A DNA stretch of 64,000 nucleotides from Alopecurus myosuroides (lineage: Eukaryota; Streptophyta; Magnoliopsida; Poales; Poaceae): positions 298,905,835-298,969,834 of the forward strand of contig CM054060.1 in NCBI GenBank assembly GCA_028641055.1. The letters are read 5' to 3'. The position numbers and the translations under genes were made by a program. Within the stretch, counting starts at the first letter, position 1, and every line of letters starts with the position of its first letter. This document shows, in pieces, positions 22,801 through 33,386 of the stretch. The notes under the pieces are model-generated. The model saw nothing but the letters and a program-made list of their open reading frames with translations, made no database searches and was not told where the DNA came from.

Positions 22801-24967
22801 CCTCGGCAATGCCAACTGGAATGGCACCGATCTGGGCGACAGCAACCACATGCGCGTTGATTGGAACAAGGTGGACTTGGGTTATAAACCCATGACCGTC
22901 TCGACCACCTCCGCTACACTCGCTGCCAAGATGTTCGTCCACCGCAAGAACGCAGAAGATCTCGAGCAATCTTACGCGGTAAGTCTCAACTTATCCTCTC
23001 CGAGTTGCATTTTTTCTCCTTTTCTACTCGCCTCCCTTTTTCCTTAACCATCACCCAGTCCCCGAGATTCTGGCCGAGTAGGAGGATGCTCTCTCGAGTA
23101 GCCGCCTTCTCGGGTTGAATCTTTACTTATTTGTCTGATTCATCTTCTTTTTTCTCTTCTCAGAATAGCGTACTGAAGCGGACCAACTTGCATCGTCAGC
23201 TACTCTGGAACCATGCCGTCGCCAAGAGACGCATTGATGCCTTAGAGAAAGAGAAAGTGAGCGCCGAGGAAGCCGACAAGGAAGTGATGAACAGTACCAT
23301 GAAGCTGTCTGAGGTGGAAGGTACGCTTCTAGCTGTGCGGTTCTTGCGTTTATTGTTTACGCCCGCTTCTGCTTTCTGCGCTAACTGATTTGACTCTGCA
23401 GGGAAGTTGAAAGCCCTGGTTGACGAGCACGAGAACTGCCGTGCCTTCGTGGAAAATGGCCAGGCCACCATCAAGAGACTTGAAGGTAAATCACCGTCTA
23501 TTCGGCTTCTCCTGGGTTTCTTTCTTTCGCTTCTCTGCTAACCGTGCTTTGCTCTTTTCAGAAGACCATAAGAAATTTGCTGAGGAGCATCAAGACTGCC
23601 TCAAACCTGCTGAGGTGCAGCAGCAGCTGTCCAGCCAGGCTGTCGAGTTGCTGAAAGGGCATACTACCGAGATGGAGCAGCTCCAAGTCCAGCTGCAGAC
23701 TGCGCTCCAGGATGCTATCAAGCTTGGTGACGAGAGGGACAGAGTCATCACCGAGAAGGCAAAGGTTGAGACAGCAGCCAAGGCCAAGGTGAAGGCCCTT
23801 GAGCAGGAGTGCGAGATACTGAAGAAGGCCAATGCTGGGCTCTTTACTCAGCTCGAGGAGCTCCGCTTGATTCAAGAGAAGCACATATCCAACGAGGAAG
23901 CCTGGAAGACCCAGCTGTTAGGGCTGCGCCATGATCTGAACAGTAAGTACTCACTTTTCTCCGCTTCTCCGCTACTCGGCTGCTCCCTTCTTCTCTGCTT
24001 CTCGTTTCACGCTTCCACTCTGTTACTGTTTCTGATCTTCTTGATAGCTCTTGCAGGAATCTTTCCCAACCTTGAATCTTCCAGCGTGCCTGCCCTGGAA
24101 AAAGCCCGAGCAGCTCGTGCTGCGAAGGGCGAGCCTATGGACACCCGAGCAGAGATCGAGGAGAGCATCCTGATCATGCAGGAACAGTGTCCCCAGCTAG
24201 CGGGCGTGGGCACCGAGTTGGTGCGCGTCGCCTTCCAGATCCACGGAGTTTTCTGGCCTGAGGACTCCGCGCCAACAACGATCTCCGGGCTTGCCTTGAA
24301 GCTGCAGCGCGTGAAAGCTGAACTGAAGAAATGGCGCGCCTCGGGAGCTCGTGCAGGTGCTGACATGATGTTGCTCTTCGTCACCTCCTGGTATGAAAAT
24401 CTCAACATGCAGATTATCCGCGAGATGCGCCGAGATTCCAAGTGGCAGAAGAACCCCGACTGCGTGGCTATTCGCTAGATAGTCGCTCACGAGGTCGCTC
24501 AGTATGCTGATACTGCGACCTTCATCGACGGCCTCACCGAGCCCGACACCGAGGTGGACGAGGGCGAGGAGGAGGATGAAGATGAAGAAACTGACACCGA
24601 AGAGCTGGACTTCAGTGGCTTCGAGTCCCCTGCTGGCAAGGACGGGAAGGGGAAGGCCGTGGTCGTCGCGGGTAGCGATGAGGAGGGCGAGAACGAGGAG
24701 ATGTCAATCGACACCGTCGCGCTCGAGTTCGGCACCTCGTTAGGGGCCGCCCTTGACGACACCGTCAACCTCCGCGCCCCCGAGACCGGCTCCGCTTCCG
24801 CGACAACGCCCATCTCGGTGGCCACTGCAACTTCTGAGCAGTTCACCACCGAGCCTGATGCCAAGCAAGCAAGGAATGCTGATGCCAGCATAGAGGCGGA
24901 CGCCACCAAGGCCACTGATGAAGACGAAGCAACCAAGGCGAGCATCGAGAACACCACGTCGACCTGA
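19900..24967 (+). pseudogene. Eight-exon antisense gypsy-type transposase-domain gene
   Basis: Exons: 19900-20796, 21120-21303, 21392-21593, 21694-22978, 23164-23320, 23402-23485, 23562-23942 and 24057-24967. All introns are GT-AG and the phases agree at every junction (0,1,2,0,1,1,1). Exon 1 encodes the putative gypsy-type transposase domain (ARGFGLPASHFLRSFLDHFG, then HHLPPNAVVFLAYHTVVCE). Exons 2-4 are acidic and Lys/Glu-rich with an Ala run; exons 5-7 are coiled coil; exon 8 is helical with an acidic tail ending at TGA 24965. Three in-frame TAGs (19990, 20128, 24476) break it. It lies tail-to-tail with integrase, about 670 bp apart. Its role is unknown; despite the domain name no catalytic transposase motif is visible. 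Tat elements are known to carry extra ORFs, some antisense. Confidence 0.8.
20881..21060 (+). repeat. Three 60-bp tandem repeats in intron 1 of the antisense gene
   Basis: Units at 20881, 20941 and 21001 are exactly 60 bp each. Each has CGAGTAG or CGGGTAG near its start and ends in ttgcacgcct; the core is aggcttagtatgcttgatg. The 20-codon period keeps the intron open in the exon 1 frame, so the open frame running to 21072 is misleading. Confidence 0.88.
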
Positions 24968-25640
24968 ATTTGATTCCTTCCTGCAAACTTATCGCTTAAA
25001 CATTTATCAGATCCCCGGGATGCCGGGTGCAGATGTATCAGACTATTTTATTCCGTTGCTACTCATTTTTATTCCCACTTGTTATTTTCAACTTAATCAA
25101 TTTGTTCAATCTGGGCTGGATGCCGAGTTGCGTTATCATGCGAGTCCCCGAGTTGCATTTCTTATTCACTCTCTCTTTTTGTCTCAGCTCTACCCGCAAC
25201 TTGTTGCTTTTTTGGTATTCGAGTCACAAGAGTTAAAGAGTAGAGCTGCAAATACTTAGCCGCTTAGAAACAATCATAGTAACGCAGACCACCACTTAGC
25301 CGAAAAGAAAAGACACAGAACAGTAATAAAAGCACCCTACTCGGTTCCTGCACTCTTCCTTTCCTTAGTAATTTTTCTTGTGCTCATGGACCTTTTGCTT
25401 GTTCTCTTGCTTGCCATGAAGCCGGGTTTCGGACAGCAGCAAAGTCGAAGAGTTGGCACATAGGTTTAAACACAGTACTCAATGTACCTTTGAATTTTGA
25501 AGTAGAGCAACCGAATAGGCAAAAGATAAAGCCGAGTAAAGACACTTAGAACAAGTTTGGACAAGGGCAGTCCCCGAGTTCAATTTCAGATTGCAGAGTA
25601 GAATTTCAACTCGGATAAGAGGGTACATACACATCTTTGC
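24968..25640. other. Convergent spacer in Tat-like element
   Basis: This lies between the stop of the antisense gene and the stop of integrase. It is AT-richer than its flanks, with no open frame worth calling. It probably holds the 3' untranslated ends of both transcription units; ccgag and ccgagta words recur. Confidence 0.5.
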
Positions 25641-27429
25641 TCACGAATGAAAACGACGGAGTAGAGCTACATTCCAAGGGCGCTTGGTTTCCTCTCCAGC
25701 TCTATCTGCCCTGTTCGCCTGTGGTGGGCGTGCATCTATAAGATAGTAAGCATCGTTGTGCAGCGCTTTGCTCACAATGAAGGGCCCTTCCCATGGAGGA
25801 GACAACTTGTGCATCCCGGCTGTGCACTGCACGAGCCTAAGGACCATGTCTCCTTCTCGGAAAACCCTTGGGTTCACCTTTCGACTATGATAACGCCGCA
25901 GGTTTTGCTGGTAGATAGCCGAACGTGACAGAGTCAGCTCTCTTGCTTCTTCAAGCAGGTCAACGTCGTCTTCTCGAGCTTCTCTCGCCTCCACCTCAGT
26001 GTAGAGGGTTACTCGGGGGGAGTCATGCTCTAGGTCTATTGGCAACACGGCCTCAGCCCCGTATACCAAGAAGAATGGCGTGTAACCAGTTGACCGGTTA
26101 GGGGTAGTCCTTAGACTCCACAACACCGCTGACAACTCGTCTAACCAACACCCAGGTGTTTTCAGCAGTGGCTCCATCAGCCTTGGCTTTATGCCTGCCA
26201 GTACCATACCATTTGCTCTTTCAACTTGTCCGTTGGAGGCAGGGTGCGCGACTGACGCAACGTCTAGTCGGATGTGCTTATCTCTACAGAACCGCACCAT
26301 TGCTCCCTCAGCAAAATTTGTGCCGTTGTCGGTGATGATGCTGTGCGGGTAGCCATATCTCAGGATCACATCCTTCACGAATTTCACAACTGTGGCCCCA
26401 TCGCACCTCCGAATAGGCTTCACCTTGATCCACTTGGTGAACTTATCCACCATGACCAGGATGTGAGTCATGTTGCCTCTAGCCGGCTGGAAGGGCCCGA
26501 CCATGTCCAAACACCAAACAGCAAATGGCCAAGTGACAGGAATTGTTTTCAGCTCGGAAGCAGGCATGTGAATCTTACTTGCGAACATCTGGCAGCCATT
26601 GCACTTTCTCACGATGTCCTCAGCTTGCTGCAGTGCTGTGAGCCAGTAGAAGCCATGCCGAAAAGCTTTCTTGACCAACGCCCGAGAAGAGGCATGGTGC
26701 CCGCATTCTCCTTGGTGTATCTCTACCAGAATTTCTTCTCCTTCTGCTGGATCCACACAACGTTGCAGCACGCCAGTGGCACTTCTCTTGTGCAGCACAT
26801 CTCGGACTATAGTGTAGCCCTTGGATCTTCTCTGAATCTGTCTTGCAGCCACCTCATCTTCTGGCAGAGTACCGTCCCTCAGAAAGGATAATATGGGCAT
26901 GGCCCAACTCGGTGTCTCCCGTGTGGGAAACACTGGTTCGTCCACTTCCATTGGGACAGGTACCTCTGGTTGCTCTTTAGGGATGGGAGCACTTCTCTGA
27001 AGCCCAGACCGATTAGCAAGGACTTCCTCAATGAATACGACAGTCCCCGGGTTAAGGACTGGCAGTCCCCGAGTAAGGAGTGGCAGTCCCCGAATAAGGA
27101 ATGGCAGTCCCCGGGTTTCCTGTAGCATTTTCCCAGTCAATCTCCATGGGATCAGATTCCTCACTTGGGAGAGAAGGAACAAATATGGACTCCGAGTTGG
27201 GAGAAGGCTTGATGGATGGCTTCCTCAAGTGCTCCAAGGCGACTCCAGCCGGGATGGATTGCCGAGAAGATCCCAACTTGGATAACTCATCTGCTGCTTC
27301 GTTCTCTGCTCGGTGAATGTGCTGGAACTCACAGCCTTCGAAGAACCCAGTCATAGACTGCACCAGGAAGCGATACGATGCCATGTTGGCATCTAGAGCA
27401 TCCCATGTACCAGAGACTTGCTGCACCAC
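25641..27429 (-). pseudogene. Tat-like pol: end of archaeal-type RNase H and integrase
   Basis: From 27429 the frame gives the end of a second RNase H domain (VVQQVSGTWDA, RAENEAADELSKLG). It then hits a stop at 27052 because a 22-bp unit in a 21-bp repeat shifts the frame. Integrase continues in the other frame from about 27050 to the stop at 25641. It has an HHCC zinc finger (GECGHHASSR ... CNGCQMFA), the catalytic core (WCLDMVGPF for the first Asp, SIITDNGTNFAEG for the second, ASNGQVERANG for the Glu), and a C terminus ending LLRRFHS typical of this lineage. The enzyme would join element cDNA to the genome, but the upstream breaks make expression as one polyprotein unlikely. Confidence 0.85.
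27041..27115 (-). repeat. 21-bp tandem repeat with one 22-bp unit
   Basis: cagtcccc starts at 27041, 27063, 27084 and 27105, giving spacings of 22, 21 and 21 bp. The extra T in the first unit (gggttaagg) accounts for the frame change between RNase H and integrase. The encoded repeat is YSGTATP-like. Confidence 0.8.
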
Positions 27430-27447
27430 CAGATCTGAATCGCCATA

Positions 27448-29004
27448 TCATATAATGCGCTGCACACCAACCTCCTTGGCTACTCGCAAGCCATGCACCA
27501 CTGCCTCGTACTCTGCTACATTGTTGGACGCCTTGAAGTGGATCTGCAGCACATATTTGAGTTGATCTCGCTTGGGTGACGTAAGCACTACGCCAGCACC
27601 AAGGCCTTCCTTCACCTTGGAGCCATCAAAGTGCATCTTCCAGTAATTAGAAACTGGAGCAGGAGGTTCATACTGCACCTCGGCCCAATCCACCAGGAAT
27701 TCCGCCAGAATCTGAGACTTGATGGCTTCTCTTCTCGCGTACGCGGGTGCGTACGCAGCCAGCTCGATTGCCCACTTGGCTACTCTGCCACTCGCCTCCT
27801 TGTTACCCATGATATCCGAGATGGGAGCAGAGCTCACAACCGTGATAGGATGCTCTTGGAAATAATGCTTTAGCTTCTTGGCGCCCAGGTACACGCCGTA
27901 GGTCATCTTCTGATAGTGCGGGTAGTTTTGCTTGGAACTGGACAGCACTTCACTAAGATAGTACACCGGGCGCTGCACACTCTTCCCTTCTTCTTCTCGT
28001 TCCACCACAATCACCACACTGACTACTCGGTTAGTCCCAGCAATGTACAGCAGCATTGGCTCCTTGGGTAGCGGACTAGCCAAGATGGGAACACTAGCCA
28101 GCATTGCTTTCAGCTCGTTGAATGCCACATCCGCTTGCGGAGTCCAGACAAACTTGTCACTTTTCTTCATCAATTGGTACAGAGGCAGTGCCTTCTCGCC
28201 CATTCGACCCAGAAAACGGCTCAGAGATGCCAAGCAACCAGTGAATTTCTGCACATCCTTCAGGGATCTTGGCAAAGACATGCTCTCAATAGCTTTTATC
28301 TTTGAAGGATTGGCCTCAATGCCCCGACTAGACACCAGGAAGCCGAGTAGCTTACCAGCCGGGACACCAAAGGTGCATTTACTCGGATTCAGCTTCATTT
28401 TGTACTTGCGTAGGTTAGCAAAGGTTTCCTCCAGGTCGGCAAGCAGAGTATGTGTTTTATTCGTTTTGATGACAATGTCATCTACGTACACCTGCACATT
28501 CTTGCCGAGCTGGTCGTGCAAGCATTTCTGCATGCATCTCTGATAGGTTGCACCCGCATTCCTCAAGCCAAAACACATGACACGATAGCAATAAGCCCCG
28601 TACGGGGTAATGAAAGCAGTCTTTATTTGATCAGCAGGATTGAGTGCAATCTGGTGGAAACCAGAGTAGGCATCTATGAAAGACAACAGTTCACAACCAG
28701 CAGTGGAATCGATCACCTGATCGATGCGAGGTAGCGGGAAGGGATCCTTGGGGCATGCCTTGTTCAAGTCGGTGTAGTCGACACACATGCGCCATGCGGT
28801 GGCAGCCTTGGGATCCTCCTTCTTCTTCTCGACCATGACCGGGTTGGCTAGCCAATCCGGATGCAGCACCTCCATGATGAAATTGCTTATCAGCAGCTTG
28901 GTGATCTGGTCACCAATGGCCTTCCTTCTCTCATCTCCGAAGCGGCGCATAGCCTGCTTCACTGGCTTGGCGTCAGGACGCACGTGTAATGAGTGCTCAA
29001 CCAA
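27448..29004 (-). pseudogene. Tat-like pol: reverse transcriptase and RNase H
   Basis: This minus-strand frame carries reverse transcriptase (AWRMCVDYTDLNKACPKD, FIDAYSGFHQIALNPAD, catalytic VYVDDIVIK). A degenerate Gypsy RNase H follows, in which the usual acidic residues are hard to find. The start of a second RNase H of archaeal type comes next (MHFDGSKVKEGLGAGVVL, NNVAEYEAVVHGL). The dual RNase H supports the Tat assignment. It ends at a TGA (27450-27448) inside the second RNase H; the same frame continues at 27429. It is separated from gag-protease upstream by the in-frame TAG at 29091-29089. Confidence 0.88.
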
Positions 29005-29088
29005 CTCCCTCGGGACTCCTGGTAGATCTTCATTGGACCAGGCGAATACATCCCGATTCTCATGGAGGAAGTGGATGAGCTCGCTTTC

Positions 29089-32000
29089 CTATTTCTCCGC
29101 CAACCCGGAGCCAATGATGGCTACGCGGTCGGGGAACTCGGGGTCGACCTGGACCTTCTTGGTCTCCTGAGATGCCTGGAATGCGGTCCCGTGTTGGGTA
29201 CTCGGCACGCCTTGCGCGCCAGCCTGCGCGGATTGCGCCATAGCCACCACCTCATACATCTTCTTCTTCTCGGCAGCAATCACCATCGACTCCGCCAACT
29301 GGGAACCAGCAGAGGCACACTCCATGGACTTCTTGTAATCACCAGAGATAGTAATTATGCCGTTGGGGCCAGGGATCTTCATCTTCAGATATGCAACATG
29401 GGTAGAGGCCATGAACTTGCTCAGAGCAGGCCTGCCGAGTAGAGCATGGTAAGGACTCTGATGATCAACCACTTCGAACTGCAGGCGCTCTGTGCGGCAG
29501 TTCTCCCTGGTGCCGAATAGCACATCTATCCACACTCGGCCAATCGGGTTGCACGAGATCCCGGGCACAATGCCATGGAAAGTGGTCTTGCTGGGCAGCA
29601 TCATGTTCTCGGCCAGGCCAAGCTTCTCGAGTGTGTCCTTGTATACGATGTTGATGCTGCTGCCGTTGTCGATTAGCACCTTGCTGAACCTCACATTCTT
29701 CTCGGGACCCAGGAAGGTAGGATCCAGCACCAAGGCGTAGCTACCCGGATTGGGCATCACCTTGGGATGATCTACTCGGGACCACCTGATCTCCTGGTCA
29801 CACCAATACATGTAGTGAGGGACAGCAGGAATCACTGCGTTGACCTCCATGGCCCGCCTGTGCTGTGATTGCTTGTCGACTGGCTTAGAAGTGAAGATCA
29901 TGTAGCTCTCGTGGTGCTCTTGGTACTGGTTGGAGCCTCCGCCCCCATTGTTGCCGTTGTTGTTGTTGCCCTGGTAGTTGTTGTTGCCTCTGTTGTTGTT
30001 GTTGCGGTTGTAGTTGTTGTTGTTGTTGCGATAGCCCTCATTGTTGAAGTGGCGGTTGGCTCCCAAAGCCACTTGGTTCACATTTTCTCTTCTCGGGTAC
30101 ACTGGCGGCCGAGCTGCGGGTGCGCGAGTAGGCTGCACATTGGCATTGGCCGCTGGCAGAGGAGGAGGAGGAGGCAATCCATCATTCTTGATCACATCCC
30201 ACCACTCGCACTGCCGAGTAGTGTGGTTTGCAGGCCTTGAGGGATGATGAGTGTGAAAAATGCATGGGCCATCCTTCATGTCGTCAAAGACAAACTTCTT
30301 CGGCTGCTCGGAGTTTCCGCTACCCGACTGAGAAGTGCGAAATGGCTTCTTGTTGCCTTGGCCCTGGTTCTGGTTCTGCCCGTAGGCTCCAGCAGGTTTC
30401 TGCCTTTGGCTGCCACCCGCTCCAACAGTCACTGCATTCACCTCTTCAGGGTCGTACCGAGTATCTATTCGGCGCTTGTTGCGGAACTCGTTGCGCTTGC
30501 TGTTGCTGAAGTTTCTTCTCGGCTCAGAGGAGTCCACCAGGGGCTGAGTAGGATCACCGAGTGCGTACTGATCCGCAATCTTGATGGTCTCCGCCAGAGT
30601 GTTCGGCATCTCCCTCTGCAACCTCTGCCACAACATGCTGCCATGCCTGCATCCCTGCGCAAACCAAGTGATGGCCTGGGCTTCATTCACACCTTCACAG
30701 GTGTTCCTCAATGTGCTCCACCGAGTAAGGTACTCGCGGTCTGTCTCGTCTTCTCGCTGTCTGCAAGCGGACAGCTGCTGTGGCCTATTCGGCCTCTTGT
30801 ATGTGCTCGTGAAGTTGCTGATGAAGGCATCCGAGAAGTCCAGCCAGCAATTGATGCTGTTCTTGGGCAAGTTGTTGAGCCAAGTGCGAGCTGGACCCTC
30901 TAGCATCTGCGGGACATAGCGCACCGCCCATCTTCTGTTGCCGTTCGCGATATGGACCGCGGTGACATAGTCATTAAGCCAGTCTTCCGGCTTGGTGCTG
31001 CCATTGTAGCTCTTGGTGCCCCTTGCGAGCTGGAAGTTCTTCACGGACGGCTCGTTCATGATGCGCAGGCCAAAGCACTCGGGGCCCGGAGGACCCGTGT
31101 TCTCCAGCCGCGCCGACAAGCTGATCCGGTCCAACTGATGCCTCGCATCTCCAGGCGCCAGCATGCGCTCACCAACACGATCATGGACGTCATAGCCAGC
31201 CATCTCCATGGCCGAGTAGCCATCATCATATCTATCCACCTGCACAGCTGCAGGCTGCTCCACCGGGTTGGCGACTGGCGCCGCTACTCGCGGCTGCTGC
31301 CTCTGCCGAGTAGGCGGAGCAGCGGGACGCTGAGAACGACCTGAGCGTGCTCCATCTCGGGCCTGGCTTTGAGCTTGATGGGCTTGAGAGCCTGCTCTTG
31401 CAGCGTTGTGTTCCTGCCCGGGCCGCTGCGGCACAGCAAGCTGCCTCGCGGCAGCAGCCGGGTCATACACCTGCATTTGCCTATCTCTGGCCGAACGTCC
31501 GCTGCGGCTCTTCTCGCGGCTGGGATGCGGAGACGAGGCCTGATCATTAGATCTAGCCGCGTGCGAGTGCACCACCTGCGAAGCTCCGGCACCCGGGTTG
31601 GCCTTCCGGAACTCCTCATTCTGCCTAGCAGCCTCCAACACCAACTCGTTGAGCCTTTCTTGCTGCCTAACACGCGCGTCGCCATCAAGACGAGGCAACT
31701 CGGCAGCTACAGCCTCTGCAGCTCTAAGTGTCTTGGCGGGTGTGCTATATCTGGGCCTGGTGGAGGTGTTTGCGGTGGCGGACTGAGCAGGAACCTCTAC
31801 AACTGTCGCCATCTCGGCACCAAGGTTGCGTCGCGTGGAGCCTACTCTGCTAGCCCTCCTAGTGACCGGCGTGAAGTCGTGAGCCTTGTTGTACTCGAGC
31901 TGATCTAGACTCAACTCCAACCTCACCTTATCCAACTCCGCCTGCTCGGCAAGCAGCTCCAGGCGTTGCCGCTCGAGCTGCTCCTTCATGGCCAGAAGCT

Positions 32001-32361
32001 CGATGTCGGTGGGAGTCGGCATGCCGAGTCGCCCAGCCGACGCGGGAATAGTCGGAGTAGTGGAAGGCGGCAAGTTGCACTCCTTCTCGTAAGGCCTGTG
32101 AGTCCTGCCACCAGCGCTCGGTGCAGCAAGATCCTCGACGACGGCCGCAGCGCCAGTAGCGGCTGCGCCTGCGTTTGCCGCCAATCCAGTCACCATCACC
32201 TCAGCGCAGTTCGCAGAACGGCACGCGGGCCTTCCGCGAGCAGCGATCACCGCGGGAGGATCCTCCGCGTCATGCACTAGCTCGGGGTACGCGCGGTTGG
32301 CGACGGTGGCGACGTAGACGAGGTGAGAGCCGAAGGAGATCACCGAGCCGCCCTCTGGCAT
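29089..32361 (-). pseudogene. Tat-like gag and protease
   Basis: The ATG at 32361-32359 is preferred because the longer open frame extends into the LTR. Gag has a coiled-coil stretch (MKEQLERQRLELLAEQAELD), Arg/Gln-rich linkers, and the conserved gag core with WLNNLPKNSINCW. A truncated His/Cys motif is in FHTHHPSRPANHTTRQC, followed by a long Asn/Gly-rich run (plus-strand 29930-30050). The protease active site reads LIDNGSSINIVY rather than the usual DTG or DSG. A TAG at 29091-29089 stops the frame before reverse transcriptase. Gag forms the virus-like particle and the protease processes the polyprotein. Confidence 0.85.
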
Positions 32362-32515
32362 TGCCCTGCCGCCAAAATCGCCGGCGTTGTCGGTGACGAA
32401 GTCGAAAGAGCCGAATCTGTGGACAAGGCCACAGACTACACGCTCCGCTGAAGAAGATCCCGTCCGAACAGAAACTCCAGCCAGCGCCGCTGGTTGCCCC
32501 ACGGTGGGCGCCAAC

Positions 32516-33381
32516 TGTCGTGGTGGTGTCACGGCAGATGACATGGGATGGCTAAAGATGTGGGGACGAAGGACGCTGGAGGTGCTCGGGGAGGGATCAC
32601 GCGACGAGTAGCCGCGTGAGGTAAGAACTGAGCACTGCAAACAACACGATCTACCCAGGTTCAGGGCCCTCGTGAGGAGGTAAAACCCCTACTCCTGCCT
32701 TTCTCTATGTATTCTGGTGTCCCACCGAGTAGCCACAGTACAATGTTCTTGCTACCGAGTAGCCACTCTTCTCTCTACGTGATGAACTAGGTCAAGAATT
32801 AGGTCACGATGTGTTCTGATCCTCACGCAGGAGGCGGCGGGGCACCTTATATACCTGGTGCCCAGCCGGATACGTCCAAACATGGACAAGTGTCGACATA
32901 GTGTGCACATCGTCCTTCTTCCGAGTTCCTGCTGACAGCTTTGGTTCCTAATCTTGGCTGCATCCGGAAAGTCGTTGGGCAAAACCAAGGGGACAGACTG
33001 GTATCACTGTGCCAAACACAGAGTAGGGCCCCCTTATCCTGCGACGGCCTGCTTCCATGCTGTCACTGTCAGGCAGGCCGGTCCCAGATGAACAGTAGTT
33101 CGAATAGTGCCAAGTACGGACCCGGGATACGCGGGATCCTGTGTCAGAACGGCTCCTTTGACTTCTGGCCCGAGTAGGTTCCCGCCAATTTTACTCGGGC
33201 CAACTCTTCTACTCGAATGGACAGAACTTGATTGATATCTCCTTCTAGTCATCTTGAAGTGAGACCGAGTAGCAGTCGACCGGGTAGCAAGTACCGGGTA
33301 GGCGGCTACTCGACCAAACTTCTCTTACGACAGTTGCCTTTACCACTTGCCTTTACCCTACTCGGGGGTAACCCCCCGACA
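32516..33381 (-). repeat. 5' LTR of Tat-like element
   Basis: This is the 866-bp LTR; the minus-strand TATATAAG at 32853-32846 is the candidate TATA box. It is followed on the minus strand by agTTGGCGCCCACCGTGGGG, the likely primer binding site starting TGG; the tRNA is not identified. Relative to 18345-19196 there are four substitutions and a 14-bp insertion. Confidence 0.92.
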
Positions 33382-33386
33382 ACACT

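Larger units (their letters stand above)
18345..33381 (-). mobile_element. Tat-like Gypsy retrotransposon with antisense accessory gene
   Basis: This 15,037-bp element lies on the minus strand, with TG...CA LTRs at both ends and the target duplication acact at 18340-18344 and 33382-33386. In its own sense the order is 5' LTR (33381-32516), primer site TTGGCGCCCACC just inside, gag, protease, reverse transcriptase, degenerate RNase H, a second archaeal-type RNase H, integrase, antisense gene and 3' LTR (19196-18345). A second RNase H and a long post-integrase region are hallmarks of the Tat group. The LTRs differ by four substitutions and one 14-bp indel, so insertion was recent. gag-pol has stops and one frameshift. 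Confidence 0.92.

Noticed and set aside
21701..23047. 448-codon open frame as a stand-alone gene
   Set aside because: It is exon 4 of the antisense gene plus read-through into the next intron. The donor at 22979, the phase match to exon 5 and a non-ATG start all argue against independence.
26274..26891. 205-codon plus-strand frame
   Set aside because: It is the complement of the integrase coding region, with no motifs of its own.
32362..32640. N-terminal extension of the Tat-like gag upstream of 32361
   Set aside because: It crosses the primer binding site and enters the 5' LTR; the same LTR sequence is open by chance at 18345-18469 too.
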